The notes under the pieces: generated by a model | What the model was told of the DNA's origin: nothing | The model's database searches: none | The model's input: the letters and a program-made list of their open reading frames with translations, nothing else | Program-made: the position numbers and the translations under genes | Shown: positions 1 through 12,787 of the stretch, piece after piece | How the letters are laid out: each line of letters starts with the position of its first letter | Numbering within the stretch: the stretch's first letter is position 1 | Source of the DNA: Agrococcus sp. Marseille-P2731 | Lineage (GTDB): Bacteria > Actinomycetota > Actinomycetes > Actinomycetales > Microbacteriaceae | Direction of reading: 5' to 3' | Assembly (NCBI RefSeq): GCF_900117395.1 | Contig: NZ_FPEG01000003.1 | Coordinates: 992,001-1,056,000, forward strand | DNA length: 64,000 nucleotides

Positions 1-648
1 GCTCTCGCCGTAGCGGACGATGCCGCCGTCCAGTTGGTAGACCTCCTGGAAGCCGCGCTTCGCCATCAGCGACGACAGCACCTCGCAGCGCACGCCGCCT
101 GTGCAGTAGGTCACGATCGGCTTGTCCTTCAGGTGGTCGTAGGCGCCGGAGTCGAGCAGGTCGACGAAGTCGCGCGTCGTCTCGACGTCGGGCACGATCG
201 CGCCCTTGAAGCGCCCGACCTCGGCCTCGAAGCGGTTGCGCCCGTCGAAGAACACCACGTCGTCGCGGCGCTCGACCAGCTCGTGCAGCTCACCCGGCTT
301 CAGGTGCGTGCCGCCGCCGACGACCCCGTCCGCGTCGACCTCGAGCTCGTCGGGCGCGCCGAAGGTCACGATCTCGTCGCGCACCTTGACGCTCAGCCGC
401 GGGAAGTCGGCGCCGGTGCCGCTCGACCACTTGATGTCCATGCCACGGAACCCCGAGTACTCCCTGGTGGCGCGCGCGTAGCGCTGCAGCGCATCCGTCA
501 CGCCGCCGACCGTGCCGTTGATGCCGTGCGGCGAGACGATGATGCGGCCGGTCAGCCCGAGCTGCTCGCAGAGCGCGCGCTGCCACAGCCGCACCGCCTC
601 GGGGTCAGCGATCGGCGTGAAGCGGTAGTAGAGCAGCACCTTGTGCAT
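1..648 (-). CDS. trhO: tRNA uridine(34) hydroxylase TrhO (rhodanese-like), 3' end beyond the window
   Basis: The visible 216 codons read as the TrhO/YceA family, which hydroxylates uridine 34 of certain tRNAs to 5-hydroxyuridine. The N-terminal half has the family's acylphosphatase-like region ([13 protein letters not shown] start, [12 protein letters not shown]). A rhodanese domain follows with the catalytic loop YCTGGVRCE, Cys182 and Cys188. The C-terminal part lies beyond base 1, so the gene is truncated only by the window edge. The ATG at 648 has GGGAGAA about 10 bases upstream. It is divergent from the thioesterase gene, with about 57 bases between starts. The family call is firm; substrate is by homology. 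Confidence 0.93.
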   Translation of the reverse strand, partial: MHKVLLYYRFTPIADPEAVRLWQRALCEQLGLTGRIIVSPHGINGTVGGVTDALQRYARATREYSGFRGMDIKWSSGTGADFPRLSVKVRDEIVTFGAPDELEVDADGVVGGGTHLKPGELHELVERRDDVVFFDGRNRFEAEVGRFKGAIVPDVETTRDFVDLLDSGAYDHLKDKPIVTYCTGGVRCEVLSSLMAKRGFQEVYQLDGGIVRYGES

Positions 649-705
649 TGTTCGATTCTCCCAAACGACGGCGGATGCTCTGCACGGCTCGGGCAGGATG
701 CTCAC

Positions 706-1281
706 GTGAACATGTGGGTGCAGTGGCTGCTGGCGATGACCGTGAAGAGCAAGGGGCGCCCTGCGCTCGGACTCGACGAGGTGGCGCGCACGCCGTTCGT
801 GGTGCTGCCGACCGACATCGACCTGCTCGGGCACATGAACAACGGCCGCTACCCCTCGTACATGGATCTCGCCCGCGTCGACATGACGGTGCGCACCGGC
901 ATGCAGGCGGCGCTCGAGCGAGCGGGCATCTATGCGGTGGTCGGGCAGTCGACGATGGTCTACCGCCGCTCGCTCGACCTGTGGCAGCGCTTCGACATCG
1001 AGACGGCCGTGCTCGGCGCCGACGAGCGGGCCGTCTACCTGCAGCAGCGCTTCGTCGTCGACGGGGAGCTGCACGCGCGCGGCATCGTGCAGGGGCGCTT
1101 CATCGAGAAGGGCGTCGGCACGGCGCCCGTCGCGCGCGTCGTGGAGGTGCTGGAGGCGGCCGGCGTCCGCGTAGCGCTGCCGGAGCTCGACGAGCGGGTG
1201 CGCGACTGGGCCGAGACGAACCGGCTGCCCTCGAACCGCCTGCCCGCGCCCTCGAGCTGGTCGGGCCGCACGCCCCGATAG
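706..1281 (+). CDS. acyl-CoA thioesterase-like hotdog protein
   Basis: A 191-residue single-domain protein with the 4-hydroxybenzoyl-CoA thioesterase/FatB-like signature [19 protein letters not shown], so a hotdog-fold enzyme likely to hydrolyse an acyl-CoA or acyl-ACP thioester in the cytoplasm. The GTG at 706 is preferred because a -10-like CAGGAT ends 6 bases before it, the spacing seen at many leaderless genes here; ATG 712 is an alternative two codons in. It stands alone between trhO (divergent) and an oxidoreductase gene (convergent). The physiological substrate cannot be told from sequence. Confidence 0.82.
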   Translation: MNMWVQWLLAMTVKSKGRPALGLDEVARTPFVVLPTDIDLLGHMNNGRYPSYMDLARVDMTVRTGMQAALERAGIYAVVGQSTMVYRRSLDLWQRFDIETAVLGADERAVYLQQRFVVDGELHARGIVQGRFIEKGVGTAPVARVVEVLEAAGVRVALPELDERVRDWAETNRLPSNRLPAPSSWSGRTPR

Positions 1282-1432
1282 CTGCGCGCTGCGCGGCCGC
1301 GACGCTGGCTTCGCCGCGCGGCCCGCGGTCGTTCAACCGGCCCTGCGTGGCGTCGAGCTGATCGTTCGGTCGGGCAACGCTGTCACCGGTTGGAGGACAG
1401 GTGCCCGCGCCCGAGGCGGTCGGCGCGCCGCG

Positions 1433-3103
1433 TCACAGGCGCTCCGCGAGCAGCTCCAGCGCCGCATGGGCGGCGTTGTGGCCACCGATGCCGGAGACCG
1501 CGCCGCCGCGCCGCGCGCCGGAGCCGGCGAGCAGCACGCGCGGGTGGGCCGTCTCGACGCCCCACGCCGCCGCAGGACTCTCGGGCTCTGCCTCGAGCCA
1601 CGGCCAGGACAGCGGCCCGTGGAAGATGTTGCCGCCCGGCATCGCGAGCGCCTCCTCGATGTCGCGCGTCGTCTTCGTCTCGATCGCGCGGCCGGCGCCC
1701 CCGACCCCCTCGAGCAGCAACGGCTCGATGGGCTCGGCGAGCACCGAGTCGAGCGAGGCCAGCGCCGCGCGCTCGAGCTCGGCGCGCATCCGCTCGTTGT
1801 TCTCGCTCGTCAGCAGCCGGTCCGGCACGTGCAGCCCGAAGACGGTGAGCGTGTGGGCGCCGGATGCGCGCAGCTCGTCGCCGAGGATCGTCGGATCGGT
1901 GAGCGAGTGGCAGTAGATCTCGCACGGCAGGGGGGCGGGGATGCCGCCGCCGCTCGCGCTCGCGTGCGCGGCACCGAGCTGCGAGTAGGCCTCGTTGATG
2001 TGGAAGGTGCCGCCGAAGGCCGCCTCGGACGAGACGTCGTCGCGCAGGCGCGGCAGCCGCCGCAGCAGCATGTTGACCTTCACCTGCGCGCCCTCGGGCC
2101 GCTCGGTCGCCGGCGCCTCGTCACCCAGCAGCCGGGCGAGCACGTGCGGCGCGACCGCCGAGAGCACCAGGTCGAACTGCGCCGTCAGCTCGGTGCCGGT
2201 CGGCAGGCCCGCGCTCTCCAGCGGCAGCCCGCCGATCCGCTCCTCCCAGGTGACCTCGCCGTCCGGCGTGACGCGGGTGACGGTCACCCCCGTGATGATC
2301 GAGGCGCCGGCAGCGCGCGCCGCGGCCTCGAGGCCGCCGGAGACCCGCCCCATGCCGCCGATCGGCACGTCCCAGTCCCCGGTGCCGCCGCCGATGACGT
2401 GGTAGAGCAGGCAGCGGTTCTGCTCGAGCCCCGGATCGTCGAGCGCCGCGAAGGTGCCGATGAGCGCGTCGGTCGCGATGACGCCGCGCACGAGGTCGTG
2501 GTCGACGGCGCGCTCGATCGCGTCGCTGATCGGAGCGTCGACGATCTCGGACCAGGCGGATGCGCCTCCCGCGGCTTCGCGCGCCGCGGCCGCGGTGGGC
2601 AGGGGCCGGGTCAGCGTCGGGAAGAGCGAGGCGGCGAGGCGCGTCGTGCGGTCGGAGAAGGACGCGAAGCCATCGGCATCGCTCGCGGCGCCGATCGCCG
2701 CGAACGACGCGCGAGTCGCCGCCTCGTCGCCGGCGTCGATGAGCAGCCCGGGCCTTCGCCCTGACGCTGCGGGGCCGCGCAGCAGGGCATCGGGCAGCGG
2801 CGTGTAGCTCGAGTAGCGCCGCCGGGCGAGCCGCACGTCGAGCCCCAGATCATCGATGATCTGCTTCGGCATGAGGCTGACGAGGTAGGAGTAGCGCGAC
2901 AATCGCGCGTCGAGGCCCGCGAAGCCGTCGGTCGACACCGCTGCGCCGCCGGGGTGCGGCAGCCGTTCGAGCACCGTCACCTCGACGCCCGCGCGGGCGA
3001 GGTAGGCGGCGGCGGTGAGGCCGTTGTGGCCTCCGCCGATGACGGCGACCCGCGGCGGCCGGCCCGTGCTGCCGGTCCTTCGGCTGGATGCTGCGCTGGC
3101 CAT
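1433..3103 (-). CDS. phytoene desaturase-like FAD-dependent oxidoreductase
   Basis: A 556-residue protein of the CrtI/phytoene dehydrogenase-like amine oxidase superfamily. The N-terminus has a dinucleotide-binding fold, VAVIGGGHNGLTAAAYLARAG, whose GxGxxG equivalent is GGGHNG. The C-terminus has the FAD-contact segment near LLAGSGARRGGAVSGIGG. These features mark a flavin-dependent dehydrogenase or isomerase, but no carotenoid genes (crtB, crtE) lie nearby, so a carotenoid role is not supported by context. The ATG at 3103 has GAGGAGAG just upstream. It is divergent from putA with 84 bases between. Substrate unknown. Confidence 0.85.
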   Translation of the reverse strand: MASAASSRRTGSTGRPPRVAVIGGGHNGLTAAAYLARAGVEVTVLERLPHPGGAAVSTDGFAGLDARLSRYSYLVSLMPKQIIDDLGLDVRLARRRYSSYTPLPDALLRGPAASGRRPGLLIDAGDEAATRASFAAIGAASDADGFASFSDRTTRLAASLFPTLTRPLPTAAAAREAAGGASAWSEIVDAPISDAIERAVDHDLVRGVIATDALIGTFAALDDPGLEQNRCLLYHVIGGGTGDWDVPIGGMGRVSGGLEAAARAAGASIITGVTVTRVTPDGEVTWEERIGGLPLESAGLPTGTELTAQFDLVLSAVAPHVLARLLGDEAPATERPEGAQVKVNMLLRRLPRLRDDVSSEAAFGGTFHINEAYSQLGAAHASASGGGIPAPLPCEIYCHSLTDPTILGDELRASGAHTLTVFGLHVPDRLLTSENNERMRAELERAALASLDSVLAEPIEPLLLEGVGGAGRAIETKTTRDIEEALAMPGGNIFHGPLSWPWLEAEPESPAAAWGVETAHPRVLLAGSGARRGGAVSGIGGHNAAHAALELLAERL

Positions 3104-3174
3104 GCTCTCTCCTCGTGCGACGACGGATGCGTCGGCCCGCCCCGGTGCGACGACGCGGCTGGGGCCCGCACGCA

Positions 3175-3180
3175 TACGAT
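3175..3180 (+). promoter_or_regulatory. -10-like box TACGAT before putA
   Basis: TACGAT ends 7 bases before the putA ATG, leaving no room for a Shine-Dalgarno sequence. It is consistent with leaderless transcription. Confidence 0.5.
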
Positions 3181-3187
3181 ATGCGGC

Positions 3188-7315
<4,128 letters not shown>

Positions 7316-7341
7316 AGCACCGGCCTGCTTGACTGGGCACC

Positions 7342-8334
7342 ATGCGGTACGGATACAAGGCCAGCGCCGAGCAGTTCAGCCCGGCGGAGCTGCTCGAGCT
7401 CGTGCAGCTCGCCGAGCAGGTCGGGCTCGACAGCGCGTTCATCAGCGATCACCTGCAGCCCTGGCGACACGACGAGGGCCACGCGCCCAACGCCGTCGCC
7501 TGGCTCGGCATGGCGCTCGAGCGCACCTCGACGCTCACGCTCGGCACCTCGGTGCTCACACCCACCCTGCGCTACCACCCGGCGGTCGTCGCGCAGCAGT
7601 TCGCGACGCTCGGGCAGGTGCACCCGGGCCGCCTGATCCTCGGCATCGGCACTGGGGAGGCGCTCAACGAGCAGATCATCGGCGTCCCGTGGCCAGAGCT
7701 CAAGGAGCGCTTCGCGCGGCTGCGCGAGGCCGTGCGCCTGATGCGCCGGCTGTGGAGCGAGGAGCGCGTGGAGTTCGAGGGCGACTACTACCGCACCACG
7801 GGCGCGACGATCTACGACCGACCCGAGCAGCCCATCCCGATCTACGTCGCCGGCGGCGGGCCCGCCACGACGCGCTACGCGGCGCGCTTCGCCGACGGGC
7901 ACATCTGCACCTCGGGCAAGGGCGACGAGTACTACCGGGACACGATCGTCGCGAACCTCGAGGAGGGCCTCGCGAAGGCCGAGCGCGACTCCTCCGAGGT
8001 CGAACGCATGATCGAGATCAAGGTCTCCTACGACCGCGACGCCGACGCCGCCCTGCACAACACTCGCTTCTGGGCTGCGCTGTCGCTCTCGCAGGAGCAG
8101 AAGCACTCCGTGCACGACCCGATCGAGATGCAGCGGCTGGCCGACGAGCTGCCGATCGAGCAGGTCGCGAAGCGCTGGATCGTGGGTTCGGATGCGGCAG
8201 AGGTCGCGGGCGCGATCGCCCACTACGCAGAGCTCGGGTTCACGCACCTCGTGTTCCACGGGCCGGGCGGGGATCAGCGTCGCTTCCTCGAGCAGTTCTC
8301 CGAGGACGTGCTGCCGCTGCTGCCCGCGCGCTGA
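7342..8334 (+). CDS. fgd: F420-dependent glucose-6-phosphate dehydrogenase
   Basis: A 330-residue luciferase-like TIM-barrel enzyme that closely follows mycobacterial Fgd1 along its length: start [11 protein letters not shown], the F420/substrate segment SDHLQPW (Asp36, His37, Trp41), [10 protein letters not shown]-equivalent [23 protein letters not shown], and ALPIEQ-equivalent [13 protein letters not shown]. Fgd oxidises glucose-6-phosphate to 6-phosphogluconolactone and generates reduced F420 for other oxidoreductases. It starts 26 bases after putA and ends at a strong hairpin. The cell must therefore make or obtain F420; the biosynthetic genes are not in this window. Confidence 0.93.
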   Translation: MRYGYKASAEQFSPAELLELVQLAEQVGLDSAFISDHLQPWRHDEGHAPNAVAWLGMALERTSTLTLGTSVLTPTLRYHPAVVAQQFATLGQVHPGRLILGIGTGEALNEQIIGVPWPELKERFARLREAVRLMRRLWSEERVEFEGDYYRTTGATIYDRPEQPIPIYVAGGGPATTRYAARFADGHICTSGKGDEYYRDTIVANLEEGLAKAERDSSEVERMIEIKVSYDRDADAALHNTRFWAALSLSQEQKHSVHDPIEMQRLADELPIEQVAKRWIVGSDAAEVAGAIAHYAELGFTHLVFHGPGGDQRRFLEQFSEDVLPLLPAR

Positions 8335-8338
8335 AGCG

Positions 8339-8372
8339 AGGATCGGGGACGCGTGATGCGTCCCCCGATCCT
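8339..8372. terminator. bidirectional terminator between fgd and the ABC permease gene
   Basis: A near-perfect inverted repeat: left arm AGGATCGGGGACGC, 5-base loop, right arm GCGTCCCCCGATCCT with one bulged base. It lies between two convergent genes, 5 bases after the fgd stop. No T run is visible, as is usual for GC-rich actinobacteria. Confidence 0.8.
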
Positions 8373-8381
8373 GGTCCACGC

Positions 8382-9689
8382 CTAGGCCGGCACGGCCTCC
8401 GTCGCCACGCGGCGCACGAGCGGCAGCGCGCACGCGGTGGCGCCGAGCGTCACGGCGACCGCACCGACGGCCATGGCCGCCCAGGTGAGCACCGAGCTCG
8501 GGTTGTCCCACCAGATGACGATCGTCGGCAGGATGAGCAGCAGCGCCATGCCGGCCGCGCCGCCGACCGCGACGAGCAGCGGCAGCGTCACCTGGCGCAT
8601 GATCGCGCCCTGCATCACGGGCAGGTCGACACCCATCTTGTGCATCGCCTGGTGCTCGCGGCGCTGGTCGAGCACCTTCGCCGACTGGGCGATGCCGGCC
8701 AGCACGGCGCCGAGGACGGCCGCGATCGCGATGGTCAGGGCTGCGCCCGTGGCCATGTCGCGGCTCATCGGGTCGTCGCCGGCGGCCATCGCCGGCGCCA
8801 TGGAGGCGAACCCGCCGGCCATCACGGCGATCGCCATGGCGCCGACGATGTTGAAGGCGCCGCGGGGGTCGTCGACCACCCGGCGCGCGGCGAGGAGCGT
8901 CGCGGGGCGACGGGCGCCCTTCGCGACGAGCCACGCGATGCCCTGGATCACGAGCGGCCCGATGAGCGAGTAGGCGAGCACGACGATGCCGATGAACACG
9001 ATCGCGACGCTCGTCTCGACCGGGATCCACCCGAGGCCCACCGTGACCACGTAGACCGCGACGACCAGCAGGAAGCCCGCGATCCGCCAGAGGGACAGGC
9101 GCTTGGCGGTGACGCGCTGCGCCACGCCGAGCGGCGTCACGTGCACGCGGCGCAGCGAGGCGAGGGCGGCGCCGAGGGCGATCAGGATGACGGCACCGCC
9201 GGCCGCGAGCCAGACCCACGCGGGCGGCAGCAGCTCGGCGACCGTGAACGGCAGCCCCTGGAACTCGATCCTGGCGATGCCGGGCGTGACAGCGAGCGCG
9301 AGCATCGCGCCGACGAGCACGCCGACGAGAGCCTGCGCGACCGCGTCGAGCACCGCCATGGCGCTGACCTGGCCGCGAGTGGCGCCGGCGAGGCGCAGCG
9401 CCGCGAGCCGGTCGTCGCGGCGGGCGATCGCCAGCCGCACGGCGGCCTGCGCGAGCGTCCACACGGCGGGCAGCAGCAGGGCGGCGGCGACGAACGCGAG
9501 GGTGAGCACGAAGGAGCCGCTCGCCTCGTCGACGGCGCCGGTCTCGAGGCGCAGGCGGAAGGCATTGACGCCGCCGAGCACGGCGAGCAGCGCCGCGGTC
9601 GCGAAGGCGAAGGCGATGGCGCTCAGCACGTCGGTCGCGCGCGGGCCGGTGGCGCGCAGCAGGCGCGCCCAGAGCCTGATGGCGGTCAT
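8382..9689 (-). CDS. ABC transporter permease, FtsX/MacB-like
   Basis: A 435-residue integral membrane protein with alternating hydrophobic segments: about three after residue 20 and through the centre, plus a cluster near the C-terminus. The layout matches FtsX-domain permeases that pair with LolD/MacB-type ATPases. Its ATG overlaps the stop of the upstream ATPase gene by 4 bases, so the two are translationally coupled and form an exporter. Substrate unknown; the family usually handles peptides, lipoproteins or antibiotics rather than importing nutrients. It ends at a terminator shared with fgd. Confidence 0.8.
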   Translation of the reverse strand: MTAIRLWARLLRATGPRATDVLSAIAFAFATAALLAVLGGVNAFRLRLETGAVDEASGSFVLTLAFVAAALLLPAVWTLAQAAVRLAIARRDDRLAALRLAGATRGQVSAMAVLDAVAQALVGVLVGAMLALAVTPGIARIEFQGLPFTVAELLPPAWVWLAAGGAVILIALGAALASLRRVHVTPLGVAQRVTAKRLSLWRIAGFLLVVAVYVVTVGLGWIPVETSVAIVFIGIVVLAYSLIGPLVIQGIAWLVAKGARRPATLLAARRVVDDPRGAFNIVGAMAIAVMAGGFASMAPAMAAGDDPMSRDMATGAALTIAIAAVLGAVLAGIAQSAKVLDQRREHQAMHKMGVDLPVMQGAIMRQVTLPLLVAVGGAAGMALLLILPTIVIWWDNPSSVLTWAAMAVGAVAVTLGATACALPLVRRVATEAVPA

Positions 9690-10639
9690 CGCCCGGCCTC
9701 GATGCTGCCGGTGCCCCACTGCTGCATCGGGTTCGCGACGCGCTGGCCGCCGCGCGGGTCTGCGTAGGAGGGCTCGCCGTAGGGAGCGGGATGCGCGGGC
9801 AGGGGCGCGGCGGCCCAGCGCGTGGGCTGGCCCGGCGCTGCCTGCACCTGCGCGAGCTGCGCCGGCTGCACCTGGGTGGCCGGCGCGGCCGCCTGGGGGA
9901 CGTATCCGGCGTCGGCCGCGTGCACCGGCGCATCCGCCCGCTGCTCGTTCGGGCCGTCGCTGACGACGTGACCGTCCTCGAGGCGGATCACGCGCGAGCA
10001 GGCGGCGGCGACCTCGGGGTCGTGGGTGACGACGACGAGCGAGGCGCCGTGGCCGAGCGTCGCGCCGATGAGCAGCGCCATGACGGCCTGGCCGGTCGAG
10101 CGGTCGAGCGCGCCGGTGGGCTCGTCGGCGAAGACGATGCCCGGGTTGCCGACGAGCGCACGGGCGATGGCCACGCGCTGCGCCTGGCCGCCGGAGAGCT
10201 CGCCGGGCCGGCGATGCAGCATGCCGCCGAGTCCGAGCCGGTTGAGCAGGGCGCCGGCGGCGGCCTCTGCCCCCGAGCGCAGCCCGCCGCCGAGCATGAG
10301 CGGCAGGGCCACGTTCTCGATCGCCGGCAGCTCGGGCAGCAGCTGCCCGGACTGGAAGACGAAGCCGAAGTCGTTGCGGCGCAGCTTCGTGCGCTGGCCG
10401 TCGCGCATGGTGGCGAGATCCTGCCCGCGCCAGACGACGCGGCCGTCGGCCGGGGCGACGATGCCTGCGAGCACGTGGAGGAGGGTCGACTTGCCGGAGC
10501 CCGAGGGGCCCATGATCGCGACGGCCTCCGGGCCCTCGGCACCGATCGTCAGGCTCACGTTCGCGAGCGCTGCGGCGGCCGAGTTGCCCTCGCCGTAGGT
10601 GTGGGTGAGCTGGTGGGCGTCGAGTCTGTTGGTCTGCAT
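9686..10639 (-). CDS. ABC transporter ATP-binding protein, LolD/MacB type
   Basis: A 317-residue ATPase with Walker A GPSGSGKS (44-51), signature LSGGQAQRVAIARAL, Walker B VFADEPTGALD and the switch histidine in VVVTHD. It resembles the MacB/LolD/SalX group. Residues after about 230 form a Pro/Ala/Gln-rich tail (TQVQPAQLAQVQAAPGQP) that is not part of the ATPase fold and has no recognised domain. The start at 10,639 has GAGGTGG upstream. It is coupled to the downstream permease by an ATGA overlap. Confidence 0.9.
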   Translation of the reverse strand: MQTNRLDAHQLTHTYGEGNSAAAALANVSLTIGAEGPEAVAIMGPSGSGKSTLLHVLAGIVAPADGRVVWRGQDLATMRDGQRTKLRRNDFGFVFQSGQLLPELPAIENVALPLMLGGGLRSGAEAAAGALLNRLGLGGMLHRRPGELSGGQAQRVAIARALVGNPGIVFADEPTGALDRSTGQAVMALLIGATLGHGASLVVVTHDPEVAAACSRVIRLEDGHVVSDGPNEQRADAPVHAADAGYVPQAAAPATQVQPAQLAQVQAAPGQPTRWAAAPLPAHPAPYGEPSYADPRGGQRVANPMQQWGTGSIEAGR

Positions 10640-10703
10640 GGTTCCACCTCACACCGGCGCTGGCCGCCGCGGGGGGCCTTTGCATCGGCGGTCGGATGGC
10701 GGA

Positions 10704-10719
10704 TCATCCGAGCGGATGA
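10704..10719. promoter_or_regulatory. 16-bp palindrome in the divergent ABC / membrane-protein promoter region
   Basis: TCATCCG and CGGATGA flank a 2-base spacer, giving a perfect inverted repeat between divergent genes (starts at 10,639 and 10,756). It lies about 25 bases before the -10-like TAGGCT of the rightward gene, so it could be an operator. No regulator gene is adjacent. Confidence 0.35.
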
Positions 10720-10743
10720 CAGGTGCGCTGGGTCGTGCATCCC

Positions 10744-10749
10744 TAGGCT
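10744..10749 (+). promoter_or_regulatory. -10-like box TAGGCT
   Basis: TAGGCT ends 6 bases before the GTG at 10,756, suggesting a leaderless transcript. Confidence 0.5.
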
Positions 10750-10755
10750 GGTCCC

Positions 10756-11604
10756 GTGACGATCGCAGCCGAGAGGATCCAGGCAGAGGGCACCTCGACG
10801 CGAGCGATCGCGATCGTGCCAGCGGCCCTCGTGACGCTCGGCGCGATCCTGCTGTTCTGGGTGCTGAGCGACTGGGGCTACCTGCCGCTCGTCGCCGGCG
10901 TCGTCGGCGGCATCCTCACCGACCGCGCCGGCGCCTCCCGCAAGCTCGGCCAGGACCTGGCGATCATCGCGATCGCCCTCACCTGGATCAGCTTCATCTC
11001 GCTCCACGCCGACCTCTCGAACGAGGGCATCCTGCGGTTCACCGTCGCGCTCGGCGGCGCCGTCCTGATCCCGTACGCGATCACCCGCTGGGCCTTCGAG
11101 GATCACGCGATCCGCTTCCCGTGGCAGGGCGGCCGCTGGACCCGCCGCATGTGGACGTACATCGCCGTCGTGGTGCTGGCGGCCTACCTGATCCTGCCGT
11201 TCTACTTCCTCACCTCCGGCGTCTACCGCAACTGGCCGGCGGTCGAGGACGCCGACATGATCGCGCGCCTCTTCATGGGCGTGAACGCGGTGGGCCTCTG
11301 GGACGAGCTGTTCTTCATCTGCACCGTCTACACGCTGCTGCTGCGGCACTTCCGCCCGTGGATCGCGAACATCCTGCAAGCCGGCATCTTCGTGTCGTTC
11401 CTGTGGGAGCTCGGCTACCAGTCGTGGGGGCCGCTGCTGACGATCCCGTTCGCGCTCGTGCAGGGCGCCATCTTCTCCTGGACGAAGAACCTCCTCTACG
11501 TCGTGACGGTGCACCTGCTCTTCGACGCCGTCGTCTTCCTCGTCATCGTGCACGCGCACCATCCGGAGGCGCTGCCGATCTTCCCGCTCATCCACGGCTT
11601 CTGA
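10756..11604 (+). CDS. CPBP-like (CAAX protease-related) membrane protein
   Basis: A 282-residue protein with about seven to eight hydrophobic segments. The segment WDELFFICTVYTLLLR and a later HLLFDAVVF resemble the conserved helices of the CPBP/Abi intramembrane metalloprotease family. However, the canonical EExxxR is not intact (DE, with the arginine 12 residues further on), so catalytic activity is doubtful. The GTG start follows TAGGCT by 6 bases. It stands alone in orientation with the VOC-family gene 65 bases downstream. Function unknown. Confidence 0.6.
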   Translation: MTIAAERIQAEGTSTRAIAIVPAALVTLGAILLFWVLSDWGYLPLVAGVVGGILTDRAGASRKLGQDLAIIAIALTWISFISLHADLSNEGILRFTVALGGAVLIPYAITRWAFEDHAIRFPWQGGRWTRRMWTYIAVVVLAAYLILPFYFLTSGVYRNWPAVEDADMIARLFMGVNAVGLWDELFFICTVYTLLLRHFRPWIANILQAGIFVSFLWELGYQSWGPLLTIPFALVQGAIFSWTKNLLYVVTVHLLFDAVVFLVIVHAHHPEALPIFPLIHGF

Positions 11605-11657
11605 GCCGCACGGGTCCGCCGGGCGGATGCGGGGTTCCGCCCGCGGGTCGCCGTCGG

Positions 11658-11663
11658 TAGCCT
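11658..11663 (+). promoter_or_regulatory. -10-like box TAGCCT
   Basis: TAGCCT ends 6 bases before the ATG at 11,670, suggesting a leaderless transcript. Confidence 0.5.
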
Positions 11664-11669
11664 CTCGCC

Positions 11670-12038
11670 ATGGCCATCGCTCAGCACCCCTCGCTCGTCA
11701 TCGACTGCCCCGATGCGGCAGCGCTCGCGCGCTTCTACGGCGCGCTGCTCGACTGGCCCGTGCACCCCGACGGCGACGACGAGGACGACTGGTACGAGAT
11801 CCGCGCCGAGCACGGGCAGGTCATCTGCTTCCAGCAGGTCGACGACTACCGCGCGCCTGAGTGGCCCGGACAGGAGCACCCGCAGCAGATGCACCTGGAC
11901 GTGAGCGTCGACGACCTCGACGAGGCGGAGGCGGCGGTCGTCGCCCTCGGCGCGACGAAGCACGAGCACCAGCCGGGCACGACGTTCCGCGTCTTCCTCG
12001 ACCCGGCCGGGCATCCGTTCTGCCTCTGCGTCGCCTGA
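11670..12038 (+). CDS. VOC-family (glyoxalase/bleomycin-resistance fold) protein
   Basis: A 122-residue protein with the paired beta-alpha-beta-beta-beta modules of the vicinal oxygen chelate superfamily: HPSLVIDCPDAAALARFYGALLDWPV at the start (abridged), MHLDVSVDDLDEAEAAV in the middle and LDPAGHPFCLC at the end. The last segment is the usual C-terminal metal-edge strand of glyoxalase-like proteins. It resembles the many small actinobacterial proteins annotated only as VOC family. No substrate can be assigned. It is convergent with the hypothetical gene that ends at 12,074. Confidence 0.8.
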   Translation: MAIAQHPSLVIDCPDAAALARFYGALLDWPVHPDGDDEDDWYEIRAEHGQVICFQQVDDYRAPEWPGQEHPQQMHLDVSVDDLDEAEAAVVALGATKHEHQPGTTFRVFLDPAGHPFCLCVA

Positions 12039-12073
12039 CGGCACGCGAGCAGCAGCCACGGCTCAGCGCCCTC

Positions 12074-12718
12074 TCAGTCGCGAGCGCGCAGCGCGAGGAA
12101 GCTCGCGAGGTCTGCGACCACGTCGGCGGAGACCGCAGGGTGCGTGAGCAGCGTCAGGAAGCGGCTGGAGAGCGCCGCGTGAGCGCGCCCGTGCTGCCGG
12201 CGCTGCAGCCAGCGCTCGGTCGGCAGCAGCACGCGCAAGGACCTCGGCAGTGAGCGCTCGACGACCGCTCGGGCGTCCGGCATGAGGTAGGCGGTGATCT
12301 CCTGCCCGCGCAGGCGCGACCGCGTCGCGCTCGCCGTCACCGCGCGCACGTGCAGCCACGACACCGTCTGCCCGCCGCTCAGCGCGAAGCCCTCGCGCGT
12401 GAGCGTCAGCGAGGGCTCGCCGCGCACCATCTTCGCCACCAGCACCGCCTCGAGCCACACGATGCCCGCGGCGATCGCGCCCATCAGCACCGCCGGCCAC
12501 AGCATCCGCTCGTCGCCCTCGACGAGTCGCCCCACGGCGCCGACGGTCACCGCGGCCGGCACGACGAGCGCACCGAGCCCCGCGAGCGCAGACCACAGCT
12601 GCCACCGCCAGCTGGACCGGATCGTCACGGAGCCCTGGTTGAGCTCGTCGATCAGCGCGTCGAGCTCGGCCTGGAACGCCTGGGTCCTGCGCCTGGGGAT
12701 GCCCGCCTCGTCAGCCAC
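12074..12718 (-). CDS. membrane protein with a PH-like segment, function unknown
   Basis: 214 residues: a charged N-terminus, two hydrophobic helices (about 40-65 and 75-100), then a soluble part. The soluble part contains SLTLTREGFALSGGQ and VSWLHVRAV, a pattern common in bacterial PH-like domains next to membrane helices. The GTG start at 12,718 has GAGAGGA about 8 bases upstream. It is divergent from the nucleoside hydrolase gene. I do not recognise a specific family. Confidence 0.65.
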   Translation of the reverse strand: MADEAGIPRRRTQAFQAELDALIDELNQGSVTIRSSWRWQLWSALAGLGALVVPAAVTVGAVGRLVEGDERMLWPAVLMGAIAAGIVWLEAVLVAKMVRGEPSLTLTREGFALSGGQTVSWLHVRAVTASATRSRLRGQEITAYLMPDARAVVERSLPRSLRVLLPTERWLQRRQHGRAHAALSSRFLTLLTHPAVSADVVADLASFLALRARD

Positions 12719-12775
12719 GCCCCGATCCTCTCGCACCGGCCCGCAGCCGACGCCACCGCCGCGCGCCGCTCGGCC

Positions 12776-12781
12776 TAGGCT
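12776..12781 (+). promoter_or_regulatory. -10-like box TAGGCT
   Basis: TAGGCT ends 6 bases before the GTG at 12,788, suggesting a leaderless transcript. Confidence 0.5.
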
Positions 12782-12787
12782 CGAGCG

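Noticed and set aside
1282-1432. Gap between the thioesterase and oxidoreductase genes examined for a small gene or RNA
   Set aside because: Only loosely palindromic GC-rich sequence is present, probably a terminator between convergent genes; no coding pattern was seen.
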